This document shows, piece by piece, positions 18,444 through 26,684 of a DNA stretch of 59,344 bases; position 1 is the stretch's first letter, and the number at the start of each line of letters is the position of its first letter. The translations under genes and the position numbers were made by a program. The DNA is from JAYZAP01 sp964645285 (GTDB lineage: Bacteria > Pseudomonadota > Alphaproteobacteria > JAAXGF01): the NCBI GenBank assembly GCA_964645285.1, contig CAZYDR010000007.1, positions 1 through 59,344 on the forward strand, written 5' to 3'. The notes below the pieces were generated by a model that saw nothing but the letters and a program-made list of their open reading frames with translations, ran no database searches and was not told the DNA's origin.

Positions 18444-19685
18444 GTGTTTTACGGGGCGATCATCCGGCACCTGGGATTGGCGGCTATCATATTGGCCGCA
18501 ATGAGCGGGCCGGTGTGGCCCCAGGCCATTCCGGCCGACGCTGCGGCGGCCATCGCGGCGGCCCTGCGCGACGACCAGCAGGCCCAGGTGAACGTCGCCA
18601 TAACGTCGTCGGTATTTCATGATACTGCCAATCCGCTGGCTATCGACAATGCCCGTGGCCGGGCCACCACGGCGGCCTTGAGCAGCGCCGTGGTGGCGTC
18701 CATCGCCGCCCATCCGGCCTATGCCAAGGCCATCGTCGATACCGCTGTCAATGCCGCGCCGGCTTATCGCGATGTCATCATCGAGCGCGCCAGCATGGCC
18801 TTTCCCGGCTTCGCCCATTTGTTCGGCGGCGCCGTGCCGATCGCGACGCCGCAATATGCGACACCCGCCTACATGGTTTTACAGCCGCTGCCGCCAGTAC
18901 AGCCCATCGCCTCCGCGATGCCCGAAACCACCGGCGCGAGAGATCCGTTTATTCTCGATATGAGCTACCTTGAAAGATATCCGGCCAACGCCGCGCGCAT
19001 TCTGACGGCGCCCTACTGGTTTGACCGCCAGGACTGGATCAACACTGCCGTAGTGGCCGGCGTCGGCGGCGGCCTGATGCTGCTCGACTCATCAATCCGC
19101 GATTTCATGCAGGACGATCTGCGCAGCGGCACGACCGACGATTTGGCCGATGTGGTCTATCACTTCGGCAGCTTCTACACCTTGGCAGCCGGTCTCGGCG
19201 TTACCTATGTCGGCGGCGAGTTGATCGGCGACCGCCGTCTCCAGGAGACCGGGTTGTTGGGCGGGCAATCGCTGTTGTTCGCCGGTGTGCTGAGCATTGG
19301 CGCCAAGTGGGTGTTCCAGCGCGACCGTCCCAACAGCGGTAAGGGGGCGGGATCGTGGAGCCCGTTCTCATTCGATGACGACAACACGGCATTCCCGTCA
19401 GGCCATGCCTTGCACGCCTTTGCCGTGGCCTCGGTGGTCGCCTCGGAGTACGAGGACTACGAACTGGTTGGCCCCATCGCTTACGGCCTGGCCACGGCCA
19501 CCGTCCTGAGTCGTCTCAACGACAACAAACACTGGGCGTCGGACGTCTTCGTCGGCAGCGCCCTGGGTTATTTCATCGGCAAGATGGTGGTGCGCTACAA
19601 CCCGTTTGATCTGCCGCCGGGGGTCGCCGTTGGCCCATGGCATGAGGATGACGGCCAGGGACTATCGTTGGGGTTTGATTTCTAG
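18444..19685 (+). CDS. PAP2-family phosphatase, secreted or membrane-anchored
   Basis: A 413-residue protein starting at GTG 18444, with a GGAGA ribosome site 11-15 bases upstream. A signal peptide or anchor covers about residues 8-28 (LGLAAIILAAMSGPVWPQ). An unrecognised Ala-rich region (30-170) precedes a C-terminal PAP2 domain carrying all three phosphatase motifs: KWVFQRDRP, PSGH and SRLNDNKHWASD (nucleophilic His). Members dephosphorylate lipid phosphates, phosphatidylglycerophosphate or undecaprenyl diphosphate on the periplasmic side. Its place inside an amine-catabolism-like operon is odd and may reflect only shared envelope context with eipB. Confidence 0.82.
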   Translation: MFYGAIIRHLGLAAIILAAMSGPVWPQAIPADAAAAIAAALRDDQQAQVNVAITSSVFHDTANPLAIDNARGRATTAALSSAVVASIAAHPAYAKAIVDTAVNAAPAYRDVIIERASMAFPGFAHLFGGAVPIATPQYATPAYMVLQPLPPVQPIASAMPETTGARDPFILDMSYLERYPANAARILTAPYWFDRQDWINTAVVAGVGGGLMLLDSSIRDFMQDDLRSGTTDDLADVVYHFGSFYTLAAGLGVTYVGGELIGDRRLQETGLLGGQSLLFAGVLSIGAKWVFQRDRPNSGKGAGSWSPFSFDDDNTAFPSGHALHAFAVASVVASEYEDYELVGPIAYGLATATVLSRLNDNKHWASDVFVGSALGYFIGKMVVRYNPFDLPPGVAVGPWHEDDGQGLSLGFDF

Positions 19686-19695
19686 GAGGGGCCGT

Positions 19696-20697
19696 ATGGC
19701 ATTAAGTCCCGCGAACGTAAAGAAGATGTACGGCGACGTGCCGCCGTTCATGGATGTACCCTATACCCCAGTGCTCGATGGCGTGACCGCCGATGCGGTG
19801 GTTGTCGGCATGCCCTACGACGGCATCGCCACCTACCGGGGCGGCGCTACCCGACGTGCACCCCAGGAAATCCGCAAGATGTCGTTGTTGTTTGGTGGCT
19901 ACAACTTCGACTGGGACATGGACGCCTTCGCCCATGCCGCCGTGGTCGATTGTGGCGACGTTGACGTGGTCGCCGGCAACTCCGCTGAAAGCTATGCCCG
20001 CCTGGAACGCCGAGTTGACGAGATCGGCGCCCTGGGCGCGGTACCGCTGATGATCGGCGGCGATCATGGGGTGACCTATCCGGTGGTCAAGTCGGTGGCG
20101 CGAAAGGCCGGTGCGCCACTGGGGATGATCGTCTTCGATACCCACCTCGATTTGTCTGAGGAATTTCTCGACGACCGCCTGACCCGGGCGTCACCGGTCA
20201 AGCGCATCTGCGAACTCGACGAGGTCGACCCCGGCCGCATCGTCATCATCGGCGCCAAGGGGCCGCGAAATCCGCCCGAGTGGACGCCGCTCTACAAGGA
20301 ACTCGGCATCACCGTCTACCGCGACATGGATATCCAGACCCGCGGCATGGCGGCCATCGCCGCCGAGGCCCTGGCCATCGCCGCGCCGGACGGCCGGGCG
20401 CCCTATGTGAGTGTCGATATCGACGCGGTCGACCCGGCCTTCGCGCCGGGCACCAACAGTCCCGAGGCCGGCGGCCTGACCAGCCGCGAGATCATCATGG
20501 GTGTGCGCATCGTCTGTGGGCGGGGGTTCGCCGGGTTCGACGTGGTCGAGGTGTCGCCGGATTTCGACACCGCCAGCGGCACCACCAGCCTGCTCGCTGC
20601 AAGGCTCATGGAGGAGGCAATTTGTTGTCTCGCCGCAGGCCTTATGACCGTTGGAAGGCCGCGCTCTAGCCCTACTCCTGCGCCGCGTTGGCAATGA
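19696..20697 (+). CDS. Agmatinase/arginase-family ureohydrolase
   Basis: A 333-residue binuclear-manganese ureohydrolase. AGGAGGGG ends six bases before the ATG at 19696. The metal motifs are GGDHGVTYP, DTHLD (Ala of the usual DAHxD replaced by Thr) and SVDIDAVDPAFAPGT, and the late glutamate is in VVEVSPDFD. The family hydrolyses guanidino compounds such as agmatine, guanidinobutyrate or proclavaminate to urea plus an amine; the exact substrate cannot be told. It closes a five-gene operon with an aminotransferase and an FAD oxidase, which could carry the released amine further. The last ~14 residues are low-complexity and may be an altered C-terminus. The end overlaps the convergent caspase pseudogene. 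Confidence 0.83.
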   Translation: MALSPANVKKMYGDVPPFMDVPYTPVLDGVTADAVVVGMPYDGIATYRGGATRRAPQEIRKMSLLFGGYNFDWDMDAFAHAAVVDCGDVDVVAGNSAESYARLERRVDEIGALGAVPLMIGGDHGVTYPVVKSVARKAGAPLGMIVFDTHLDLSEEFLDDRLTRASPVKRICELDEVDPGRIVIIGAKGPRNPPEWTPLYKELGITVYRDMDIQTRGMAAIAAEALAIAAPDGRAPYVSVDIDAVDPAFAPGTNSPEAGGLTSREIIMGVRIVCGRGFAGFDVVEVSPDFDTASGTTSLLAARLMEEAICCLAAGLMTVGRPRSSPTPAPRWQ

Positions 20698-21459
20698 CCT
20701 GTTCGAAGGCGGCTTTGGCCTGGGCGCCGCAGTCGTTGCGCAGATAGACGCCGGCGGCATCGAGCGGGTTATCGACGTTGTCGTCCAGCGCGACAACCCG
20801 GAAGATGGCCGAACCGCCATAGCCCAGGTTCCAGACATAGCGGCCTTCTTCCAGGGGCGGCCATTCGGCGTCCCAGGCGAGGTGGTGGCGCCGGCCGGCC
20901 AGGTCACCTGCAACACATGCTGGGGCGAGGTGCGCCGCCGCACAATCAGGTTGGTCTGCTCGGTCGGGGCTTCGGCGAGGTGGAATGTGGGATTGACGCC
21001 TTCGGTCAGACAAAAAGTGTCGGTCGCGGTGCTGATGCCGCTTGTGCCGCCACTGTGTGGACCGGCGGCCTCGGCGAACCAGGCGAACAACTGGTCGCGG
21101 GTGATGCGTTCGCCGTTGCCTGGAGCGGCTTCGGTAAGGCCCGCCAGCAGCAGCACGTCGTCCGGGCCGCCGCGTCCGGCGAAACTGAAGATAAGGCTGT
21201 CGCCGGGCTCGGTCCGCCGGACCAGATCTTGCCACGCGGCGGCGATGGCGATGCGGCTGGCATCGCCATCAGTCAGCACTTGAACATCGGCGGCCCCCGC
21301 ACCGCGCAAGGCTTCGGCCATGTCCTCGGCATCGGCGACCACGCCGTGGAGCGGCCCGGCATGCTGGTAATCGTTGATGCCGACAACGAGAGCAAAACTG
21401 GCGGCCCAGCCCCGCGACCACTAGACAGCAAGAAACGCCGCGAGAAGCAGGTCCCGCAC
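20672..21459 (-). pseudogene. Decayed secreted caspase-like (C14) gene
   Basis: Caspase-fold sequence is clear in SFALVVGINDYQHAGPLHG followed by VVADAEDMAEALRGAGAADV and SLIFSFAGRGG. Several defects are visible. A likely GTG start at 21459 leads into a signal peptide broken by TAG at 21421-21423. The catalytic histidine of the usual AGHGG is Arg (AGRGG). The Cys motif is gone: WFAEAAG runs straight into PHSGG. The frame shifts near 20890, after which the tail continues as HLAWDAEWPPLEEGRYVWN to the stop at 20672. Such proteins normally pair proteolysis or scaffolding with a secreted location. The product is almost certainly non-functional. It begins one base after the upstream gene's stop. 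Confidence 0.75.
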
Positions 21460-21460
21460 G

Positions 21461-22519
21461 TTAGCCGGGCGCTGTCATTTCGAGGCGGCTGACGGCATCG
21501 CCGCGGGCGCACAGGCTGGTCCAGGTCGCCGTGGCGCCGGGCAGGTAGGCCTCGATCATGGCCGGGTAGGCGATCTCGTACCACAAGGCGCCGATGTCCT
21601 GGACATCGTTGTCGGCCCAGCCGTCGTCCTGGGGGGTGTAGCCGATCTCGGCCACCAGCCGGCCCGGTGCGCTCTCGACCTCGCGGGTGTCGCAGACCAG
21701 GGTAAGGTCCAGGTCGTGATGGCGGATGAAGCTCTCCAGGCCGATCGCGATGCCGGTCTCCTCGTGACTCTGGCGCAGCAACGCGCCGCGTTCGCGGCCC
21801 CATTCGGTCAGGGCCTCGACGATGACCTCGCGACCCGTCTCGCCGTGGCGCTCGATCAACGCCTTGGCGAGGGTGAAATACTGGCCGCCGATGAGGCGGG
21901 TGGTGCGCTTGAGCGACAACCAGGCCTCCTCTAGATCGCTCAACGGCTGGTAGTCCTTGGCCAGCTTCTCGCCCAGCGCACTGGGCGCGCCCAGGTTCAG
22001 GTCCTCGGCCTCGGCCGGCATGATCCACTGGAAGTGGCAGTGGGGATCGCCCTTCATGAGGTTTTTCGGGATTACCACGTTGCCGTCCGGGTGATAGGAT
22101 GAGGCGCAGGCCTGATGGAATTCGTCGCAATAGACGTGGCCCCAGTGGAAGAACTCGGCGTTCTTCCAGGCCTCGGCGGCGGCGCAATAATGCACGTCGA
22201 AGCGCACGTAGGTCGGCTCGAAGGTGCCGTTGTCCTCGGTGTCGTCCTTGATGACGTAGGTGCTGGCGTTGTCCCAGCAATGTATCAGGGTCTCCATATT
22301 GATGTCGCGGCCCATGGCGTGGTGGGCGGCGCGCATCTCAAGGCCGCGAAACAGGCCATAGGCGCGCAGGCCGTGGCGAACCGTCATCTCGCCCTCGCGC
22401 CCGAAGCGCTCGATGGTTGCCCTGGCGAAATGCATGTAGATCCGGCCCGAACATTTCATCAGCGACTTCATGGCCTCGATGATGTCGTCGAGATTGGCGT
22501 CGTTGGGCATGGCGATCAT
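21461..22519 (-). CDS. Tandem-domain protein resembling ATC hydrolase
   Basis: A 352-residue soluble protein that looks like two copies of one ~170-residue domain. Unit 1 has ARATIERFGREGEMTVRHGL and later LMKGDPHCHFQWIMP. Unit 2 has AKALIERHGETGREVIVEAL, and its end (SLCARGDAVSRLEM) matches the same place. The pattern of an early helix with ERxGxxG and a terminal G-D-x-x-C/S is what I associate with the L-2-amino-thiazoline-4-carboxylate hydrolase family (PF14196). Unit 1 keeps the CHF cysteine; unit 2 appears to lack it, so it may be structural. The natural substrate is unknown. It lies 69 bases after the ureidoglycolate lyase gene in the same direction. Confidence 0.55.
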   Translation of the reverse strand: MIAMPNDANLDDIIEAMKSLMKCSGRIYMHFARATIERFGREGEMTVRHGLRAYGLFRGLEMRAAHHAMGRDINMETLIHCWDNASTYVIKDDTEDNGTFEPTYVRFDVHYCAAAEAWKNAEFFHWGHVYCDEFHQACASSYHPDGNVVIPKNLMKGDPHCHFQWIMPAEAEDLNLGAPSALGEKLAKDYQPLSDLEEAWLSLKRTTRLIGGQYFTLAKALIERHGETGREVIVEALTEWGRERGALLRQSHEETGIAIGLESFIRHHDLDLTLVCDTREVESAPGRLVAEIGYTPQDDGWADNDVQDIGALWYEIAYPAMIEAYLPGATATWTSLCARGDAVSRLEMTAPG

Positions 22520-22588
22520 GACGGCGTGCCTTTCGTTGCGCGGCGGGTGGGACCAGTCTGGGATAGTAGGTCAGGCGCGTTGCCGCGC

Positions 22589-23095
22589 CTAGACTTCGAT
22601 GCGCAGGACTACACCGTCCCGAAACGCCACCCACGAGCTATCCTCGCGGCCCGGTTCGGGCGGGTGGGGCAGGCCGGTGAAATAGTACAGCGCCGTCTCA
22701 GCCACCGGTAGGGCCGCCGCGTGCCACACGCCGGGCGCCACGACCACCGCCTCGCCGGGCTCGATGCGAAAGGCCACGGCGGCGGAGGCATCGGGTCGCC
22801 CGGTTGGGTCACCGAGGTCGCCGGCCGGCGCCACCACCTGGATTAGCGGCCCGTCCACGGGCAACAGAAACTCCTCGCCCGGATGACGCTCCATGACCGC
22901 CACCGGCTCGCCGGTCCGCTGGGTGACGACCTGCCCGATGCGCAAATCAGCATCTGCCAACCGCCCCACATCGAACCAGCAATCCCAGCCCGTGCCACAA
23001 GACGTCGGCACCGCGCCGGGCTTGATGATCGCCTGACCGAACGGCGCGAAGCGCTCGGCTGTCAGGCGTTCGATGGGGAGTGTGGTGTTCGGCAT
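22589..23095 (-). CDS. Ureidoglycolate lyase family protein (AllA-like)
   Basis: A 168-residue cupin-like enzyme of the ureidoglycolate lyase/hydrolase family, which releases urea and glyoxylate from ureidoglycolate at the end of allantoin breakdown. Family features visible are ERFAPFGQAI near the N-terminus, the central VMERHPGEEFLLPVDGPLI with the likely metal-binding His and Glu, and GVWHAAALPV. No other purine-degradation gene is present in the window, so it may serve a related ureido compound. A palindromic repeat (copy 3) lies upstream, and the tandem ATC-hydrolase-like gene is downstream. Confidence 0.8.
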   Translation of the reverse strand: MPNTTLPIERLTAERFAPFGQAIIKPGAVPTSCGTGWDCWFDVGRLADADLRIGQVVTQRTGEPVAVMERHPGEEFLLPVDGPLIQVVAPAGDLGDPTGRPDASAAVAFRIEPGEAVVVAPGVWHAAALPVAETALYYFTGLPHPPEPGREDSSWVAFRDGVVLRIEV

Positions 23096-23225
23096 GGTGA
23101 GGTGTCTCGTTTTGCCATGAATTGAGCCTGGGATACTAGGTCAGGAGGAATTTTGCGTCATCCCCGCCGAAGAGCCCGGCCGTGCAGTGGTCCCCAGGAT
23201 CGGGACGTCATAAGAGAACGATTTT

Positions 23226-23310
23226 TCACCACCAAGACACAAAGACACCAAGAGAAGCTTGCCTTCAGCAAAAGCGTCGCACCCTTGGTGCCTTTGTGTC
23301 TTGGTGGTCA
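23226..23310. repeat. Palindromic repeat, copy 3 (85 bases)
   Basis: Left arm TCACCACCAAGACACAAAGA and right arm CCTTTGTGTCTTGGTGGTCA form an imperfect inverted repeat with the same arms as copies 1 and 2. The centre differs (no GGCGC hairpin) and the element is about 18 bases shorter. It sits in the 246-base gap between the ureidoglycolate lyase gene and the broken yjbR gene; I see nothing else there. Confidence 0.8.
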
Positions 23311-23341
23311 GTAAGTTTCTGTTTCCAGGCTCCAGGATGAC

Positions 23342-23707
23342 CTAACCCTGGTTCAACCCCAACTCCCGCTGCTTCTTCTTCGTCAGGCCGAGGGAGACGA
23401 TGCGGTGGGAGGCGGTCAGGTACGATTTCAGGTCTTTATCCGACAGCCCCGGTTCGTCGTAGTGCTGTAGCTATTTCATGCCGCGCGACGCCATATAGGG
23501 GGCCGGTCGCAGTCCCGACTCGTCCTGCATCATTTCATAGGCGATATGGGAGACCTTGAAGGTGATGCCGGGGTATTTGCCGTTGTCCCAGCCGCCGATG
23601 GCGAACACCTTGCCGCCGACTTTCCAGACGTGGGAGCCGCCCCATTGAACCACATGGGTGGTGTGGGGGAGCGAGCGGCAGAAGGCGTTGAACTCGTCGT
23701 AGGTCAT
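23342..23707 (-). pseudogene. MmcQ/YjbR-family gene with in-frame amber codon
   Basis: Starting at ATG 23707, which overlaps the stop of the upstream amidohydrolase (TGATG), the frame encodes MTYDEFNAFCRSLPHTTH to ASRGMK, then TAG at 23471-23473. After the TAG the same frame continues for 42 codons with the normal end of the family: LQHYDEPGLSDKDLKSYL, SHRIVSLGLTKKKQ and ELGLNQ, stopping at 23342. Relatives have Trp after GMK, so TGG to TAG fits. The family has a CyaY-like fold and is annotated as DNA-binding, with weak functional evidence. The truncated 78-residue product would lack the last two helices. Confidence 0.8.
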
Positions 23708-25101
23708 CAGGCCCTGATGGGCCAAACCGGCTCCGGCGATAGCCCGGACTGCTCGCAGAGCCGGCGCACGGTGGCGCGGCCGGACTCACGGGCTTCGTCG
23801 AGGTCGATGCCGGATGGCCGCCCGTCCTCGACCACCATGCGGCCGTCGCAGATCACCGTTGAGACCGAGCGGCTGCGCGAGATGAGCATAATGTCCAATA
23901 CGCGGTCGAGACCAGGGTCGGCGGCCGGCGACGATGACGAGCGGATAACGATATCGGCACGTTTGCCCGGCTCGAGGCTGCCGATTCGGTCGGCGAGGCC
24001 GACGGCGCGTGCGCCTTCGATGGTCATCATTTCCATCAGGCGGGTGGGCTGCATGTAGGCGCCATTGTCGCGGGCCAGCAGATAGGCCACGAAGGGACCG
24101 TCGCCGAAGCCCCAGGCCTTGGCTACGTCGGTGCCGAACCCCATAGCAACGCCCTTCGCGGAAATCTCCGCCATGCGATAGGGCGCGTCCTGGGAGACGC
24201 CGTAGAACATGTAGTTGGCCGGGTGCCAGACAATCATCGCGCCGCTCTCCATGAAGGCGTCGACAGCGTCGTCGTCGAGCACGTTGCAGTGGACGAAAGC
24301 GCAGTGCGGTCCGAGGGCGCCGATTTCGGCGAGATGGCGTGCTGTATGGCGGCCAAACCGCGCGGTCTCACGGGTGATCTCGCCGGCATTGAAACCCATA
24401 TGCTGATTGAGCACGACACCGTTGTCGCGGGCGCACTGGCTCGCCGCCCGCTGCAATTCATCGCTGGCGCTGCCCGAACCGTAATCGCCACATGCCCGCG
24501 CACCGGGGTCCTGGTTGCGCTTCAGTTGGCCACCGAGTTCCCTGAGGCAGCGTTCGGTTGAAGCGGGCGCGCGCACCGTCTCGCGGGCGAAAGGCATGCC
24601 TTCAAGGTCCCACAGAAGGGTATCGCCAAGCAAAGCGCGGATGCCCACCTTGTCGATTGCTTGAGCCGCCGCGTCGGGCTCGAAAACATTGCCCGCCTCC
24701 ATGAAGCAGGTGACGCCGCAGCAGGCCATTTCGGCGCTCGCGAGCAGGGTGGAAACATACTCGGCATCGTCGTCCATGGCGTTGAGCAAGCGGCCGTAGA
24801 GCGTCGTCCCCTCCGCCGCCCCGCCGCCGCCCACGGCGGGTAGCGCCGGATCGTCCGTCACGGCGCCGCGGGTGAGATGAAGATCGAGGTGGTAGTGGCC
24901 GTCGACGAAGCCCGGATGAACCGTCGCCCCGTCGGCGTCGATCGTGCGCTTTGCCCGATAGGCGGAAACGATGTCACGGTCCGGGCCGACGGCGATGAGG
25001 TCACGTCCGACAACCGCGATAGCCCCGTGGCTGTAGATCGTCCGCTCGCCGTTCATGGTCAGGACGTAGGCGTTGCGGATTAGAAGATCGCAGTCCTCCA
25101 T
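23707..25101 (-). CDS. Amidohydrolase-superfamily deaminase or hydrolase
   Basis: A 464-residue metal-dependent amidohydrolase of the cytosine/guanine deaminase-chlorohydrolase branch (SsnA, TrzN/AtzB and 8-oxoguanine deaminase relatives). The first metal motif is FVDGHYHLDLHL (HxH), then NQHMGFN, a later FVHCNVLDDDAV and the aspartate in GFGTDVAKAWG. The N-terminal LLIRNAYVLTMNGE and C-terminal GSLEPGKRADIVI are the usual composite beta-sandwich. Typical reactions are deamination or dechlorination of heterocycles. It is the first gene of a minus-strand group with yjbR (coupled TGATG), the allA-like gene and the ATC-hydrolase-like gene. The substrate is not predictable. Confidence 0.85.
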   Translation of the reverse strand: MEDCDLLIRNAYVLTMNGERTIYSHGAIAVVGRDLIAVGPDRDIVSAYRAKRTIDADGATVHPGFVDGHYHLDLHLTRGAVTDDPALPAVGGGGAAEGTTLYGRLLNAMDDDAEYVSTLLASAEMACCGVTCFMEAGNVFEPDAAAQAIDKVGIRALLGDTLLWDLEGMPFARETVRAPASTERCLRELGGQLKRNQDPGARACGDYGSGSASDELQRAASQCARDNGVVLNQHMGFNAGEITRETARFGRHTARHLAEIGALGPHCAFVHCNVLDDDAVDAFMESGAMIVWHPANYMFYGVSQDAPYRMAEISAKGVAMGFGTDVAKAWGFGDGPFVAYLLARDNGAYMQPTRLMEMMTIEGARAVGLADRIGSLEPGKRADIVIRSSSSPAADPGLDRVLDIMLISRSRSVSTVICDGRMVVEDGRPSGIDLDEARESGRATVRRLCEQSGLSPEPVWPIRA

Positions 25102-25132
25102 TACCGTCCCTCTCTCGTCGTTTGGGTGGCCC

Positions 25133-25818
25133 CTACAACAACCCCAGGGATTTGAAGCTGGCGTGGCCCGTGCGGCCGATGATGATGTGGTCGTGGACCG
25201 TGATGCGCAGCTTCGACGCCGCCTCGGCGACCTGGCGGGTCATGTCGATGTCGGCCTTCGACGGCGTCGGGTCGCCGCTCGGGTGGTTGTGGACCATGAT
25301 CAGCGCCGTGGCGCTCAACTCCAGCGCCCGCTTGACCACCTCGCGGGGGTAGACCGGAGTGTGGTCGACGGTGCCGCTCTGCTGCACTTCGTCGGCGATC
25401 AGCACGTTCTTGTTGTTGAGAAACAGGATGCGGAGTCGTTCGGTGTCGCCGTAGCCCATGCTGGCTTTGCAGTAGGTCAACAATTGGTCCCACGAGCTGA
25501 GGATCGGCTTGTCCATGACCTCATCGCCCATGAACTTGAGCGCCGCTGCCTGGATCGCCTTGATGCCGATGACCCGACCCCGGAGCGGCCCATGCCCTTG
25601 ACCTTGCCGAGGCAGCGCAGATCGGCGCTGATGACGCCGGCGAAGCTGCCGAAGCGTTCCAGCAGGGCCTTGGCGATGGGCTTGGTGTCGCGCCGGGGCA
25701 GGGCCATGAACAGCACCAGCTCGAGCAGTTCGTAGTCGGCCAGGGCTTCGGGTCCGGTGTTGAGAAAGCGCTCGCGCAGGCGGTCGCGGTGGCCGACATG
25801 GTCGGGCTTATTGGTCAC
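25133..25818 (-). pseudogene. radC: radC-family gene broken by a 5-base tandem duplication
   Basis: The N-terminal helix-hairpin-helix part (GHRDRLRERFLNTGPEALAD, then ALLERFGSFAGVI and LGKVKGMG) begins at GTG 25818. The JAMM/MPN domain with intact metal motif HNHPSGDPTPSKADID lies in another frame ending at 25133. At 25571-25580 the sequence reads GACCCGACCC, a direct doubling of GACCC. Removing one unit restores a continuous frame SGVIGIKAIQAAALKFMGDE. RadC proteins are linked to competence and DNA-repair regulons, though their biochemical role is unsettled. The position just after map, nine bases away, is conserved in relatives. A second start at 25531 could make the JAMM domain alone. Confidence 0.85.
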
Positions 25819-25826
25819 CGGGATGC

Positions 25827-26663
25827 TCAGCTATAGGGCGGGGCGTGGTTGCCCGAGGGGGACAGGGTGAAGATCTCGCAGCCGTCCGAGGTCACCGCGA
25901 TGGAATGCTCGAACTGGGCCGAAAGCGTGCGGTCCTTGGTCACCGCGGTCCAGCCATCGCTGAGCACCTTCACTTCCGCGCGGCCCAGGTTGATCATCGG
26001 CTCGATCGTGAAGAACATGCCTTCGCGCAGCACCGGGCCCTCGCCGGGGTTGCCGTAGTGCGGCACGTTGGGCTGGTCGTGGAAGGTCAACCCCAGGCCG
26101 TGGCCGCAGAAATCGCGCACCACGGCGCAGCGTTTGCCCTCGGCGTAGGTCTGGATGGCGTGGCCGAGATCGCCCAGGGTCGAGTCCGGCTTGATCGTGG
26201 CGATGCCGCGCATCATGGCTTCATAGGTGACTTCGATGAGCCGTTCGGCCTTCTTCGAGGCGTCGCCGGCGATGAACATGCGGCTTGAATCGCCGTGCCA
26301 GCCGTCCACGGTGGGGGTCACGTCGATGTTGAGAATATCGCCGTTTTGCAGGCGTTTTTCGCCGGGAATGCCGTGACAGACCACGTGATTGATGGAGATA
26401 CATACGGACTTGGGAAAGCCGCGATAGCCGAGCGGGGCCGAGATGCCGCCATTGTCGTGGATGAATTCTGCGCAGAGATCGTCGAGATCCTCGGTCATGG
26501 CGCCGGGCACCACATGGGGGGCGATGAAGTCGAGAGTCTCGGCGGCCAGGCGGCCGGCCTTGCGCATGGGCTCGAAGTCCTCGGGGCCATGGATCAGGAT
26601 GCCGTCCGATGTGCGGGTCTCGCTAGTCGTCACCAGGGTCGGTTTGCTTTGGTAGGATGTCAT
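25827..26663 (-). CDS. map: Type I methionine aminopeptidase
   Basis: A 278-residue MetAP-I that removes the initiator methionine from nascent proteins. The five metal ligands are present: Asp in ILNIDVTP, Asp in WHGDSSRMF, His in FCGHGLGL, Glu in FFTIEPMI and Glu in AQFEHSIAV. The N-terminal ~20 residues are a short extension, without the zinc-finger of some relatives. It lies between sfsA (upstream, 21-base gap) and the radC locus, an order seen in other alphaproteobacteria. Confidence 0.96.
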   Translation of the reverse strand: MTSYQSKPTLVTTSETRTSDGILIHGPEDFEPMRKAGRLAAETLDFIAPHVVPGAMTEDLDDLCAEFIHDNGGISAPLGYRGFPKSVCISINHVVCHGIPGEKRLQNGDILNIDVTPTVDGWHGDSSRMFIAGDASKKAERLIEVTYEAMMRGIATIKPDSTLGDLGHAIQTYAEGKRCAVVRDFCGHGLGLTFHDQPNVPHYGNPGEGPVLREGMFFTIEPMINLGRAEVKVLSDGWTAVTKDRTLSAQFEHSIAVTSDGCEIFTLSPSGNHAPPYS

Positions 26664-26684
26664 GTCTCGCCCGTTATTGCGTTG

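Noticed and set aside
20191..21342. A long minus-strand frame covering the caspase region and part of the ureohydrolase gene
   Set aside because: Only its first ~140 codons look like protein (caspase fold). The rest is antisense to the ureohydrolase after a frameshift, so it is described as a pseudogene instead.
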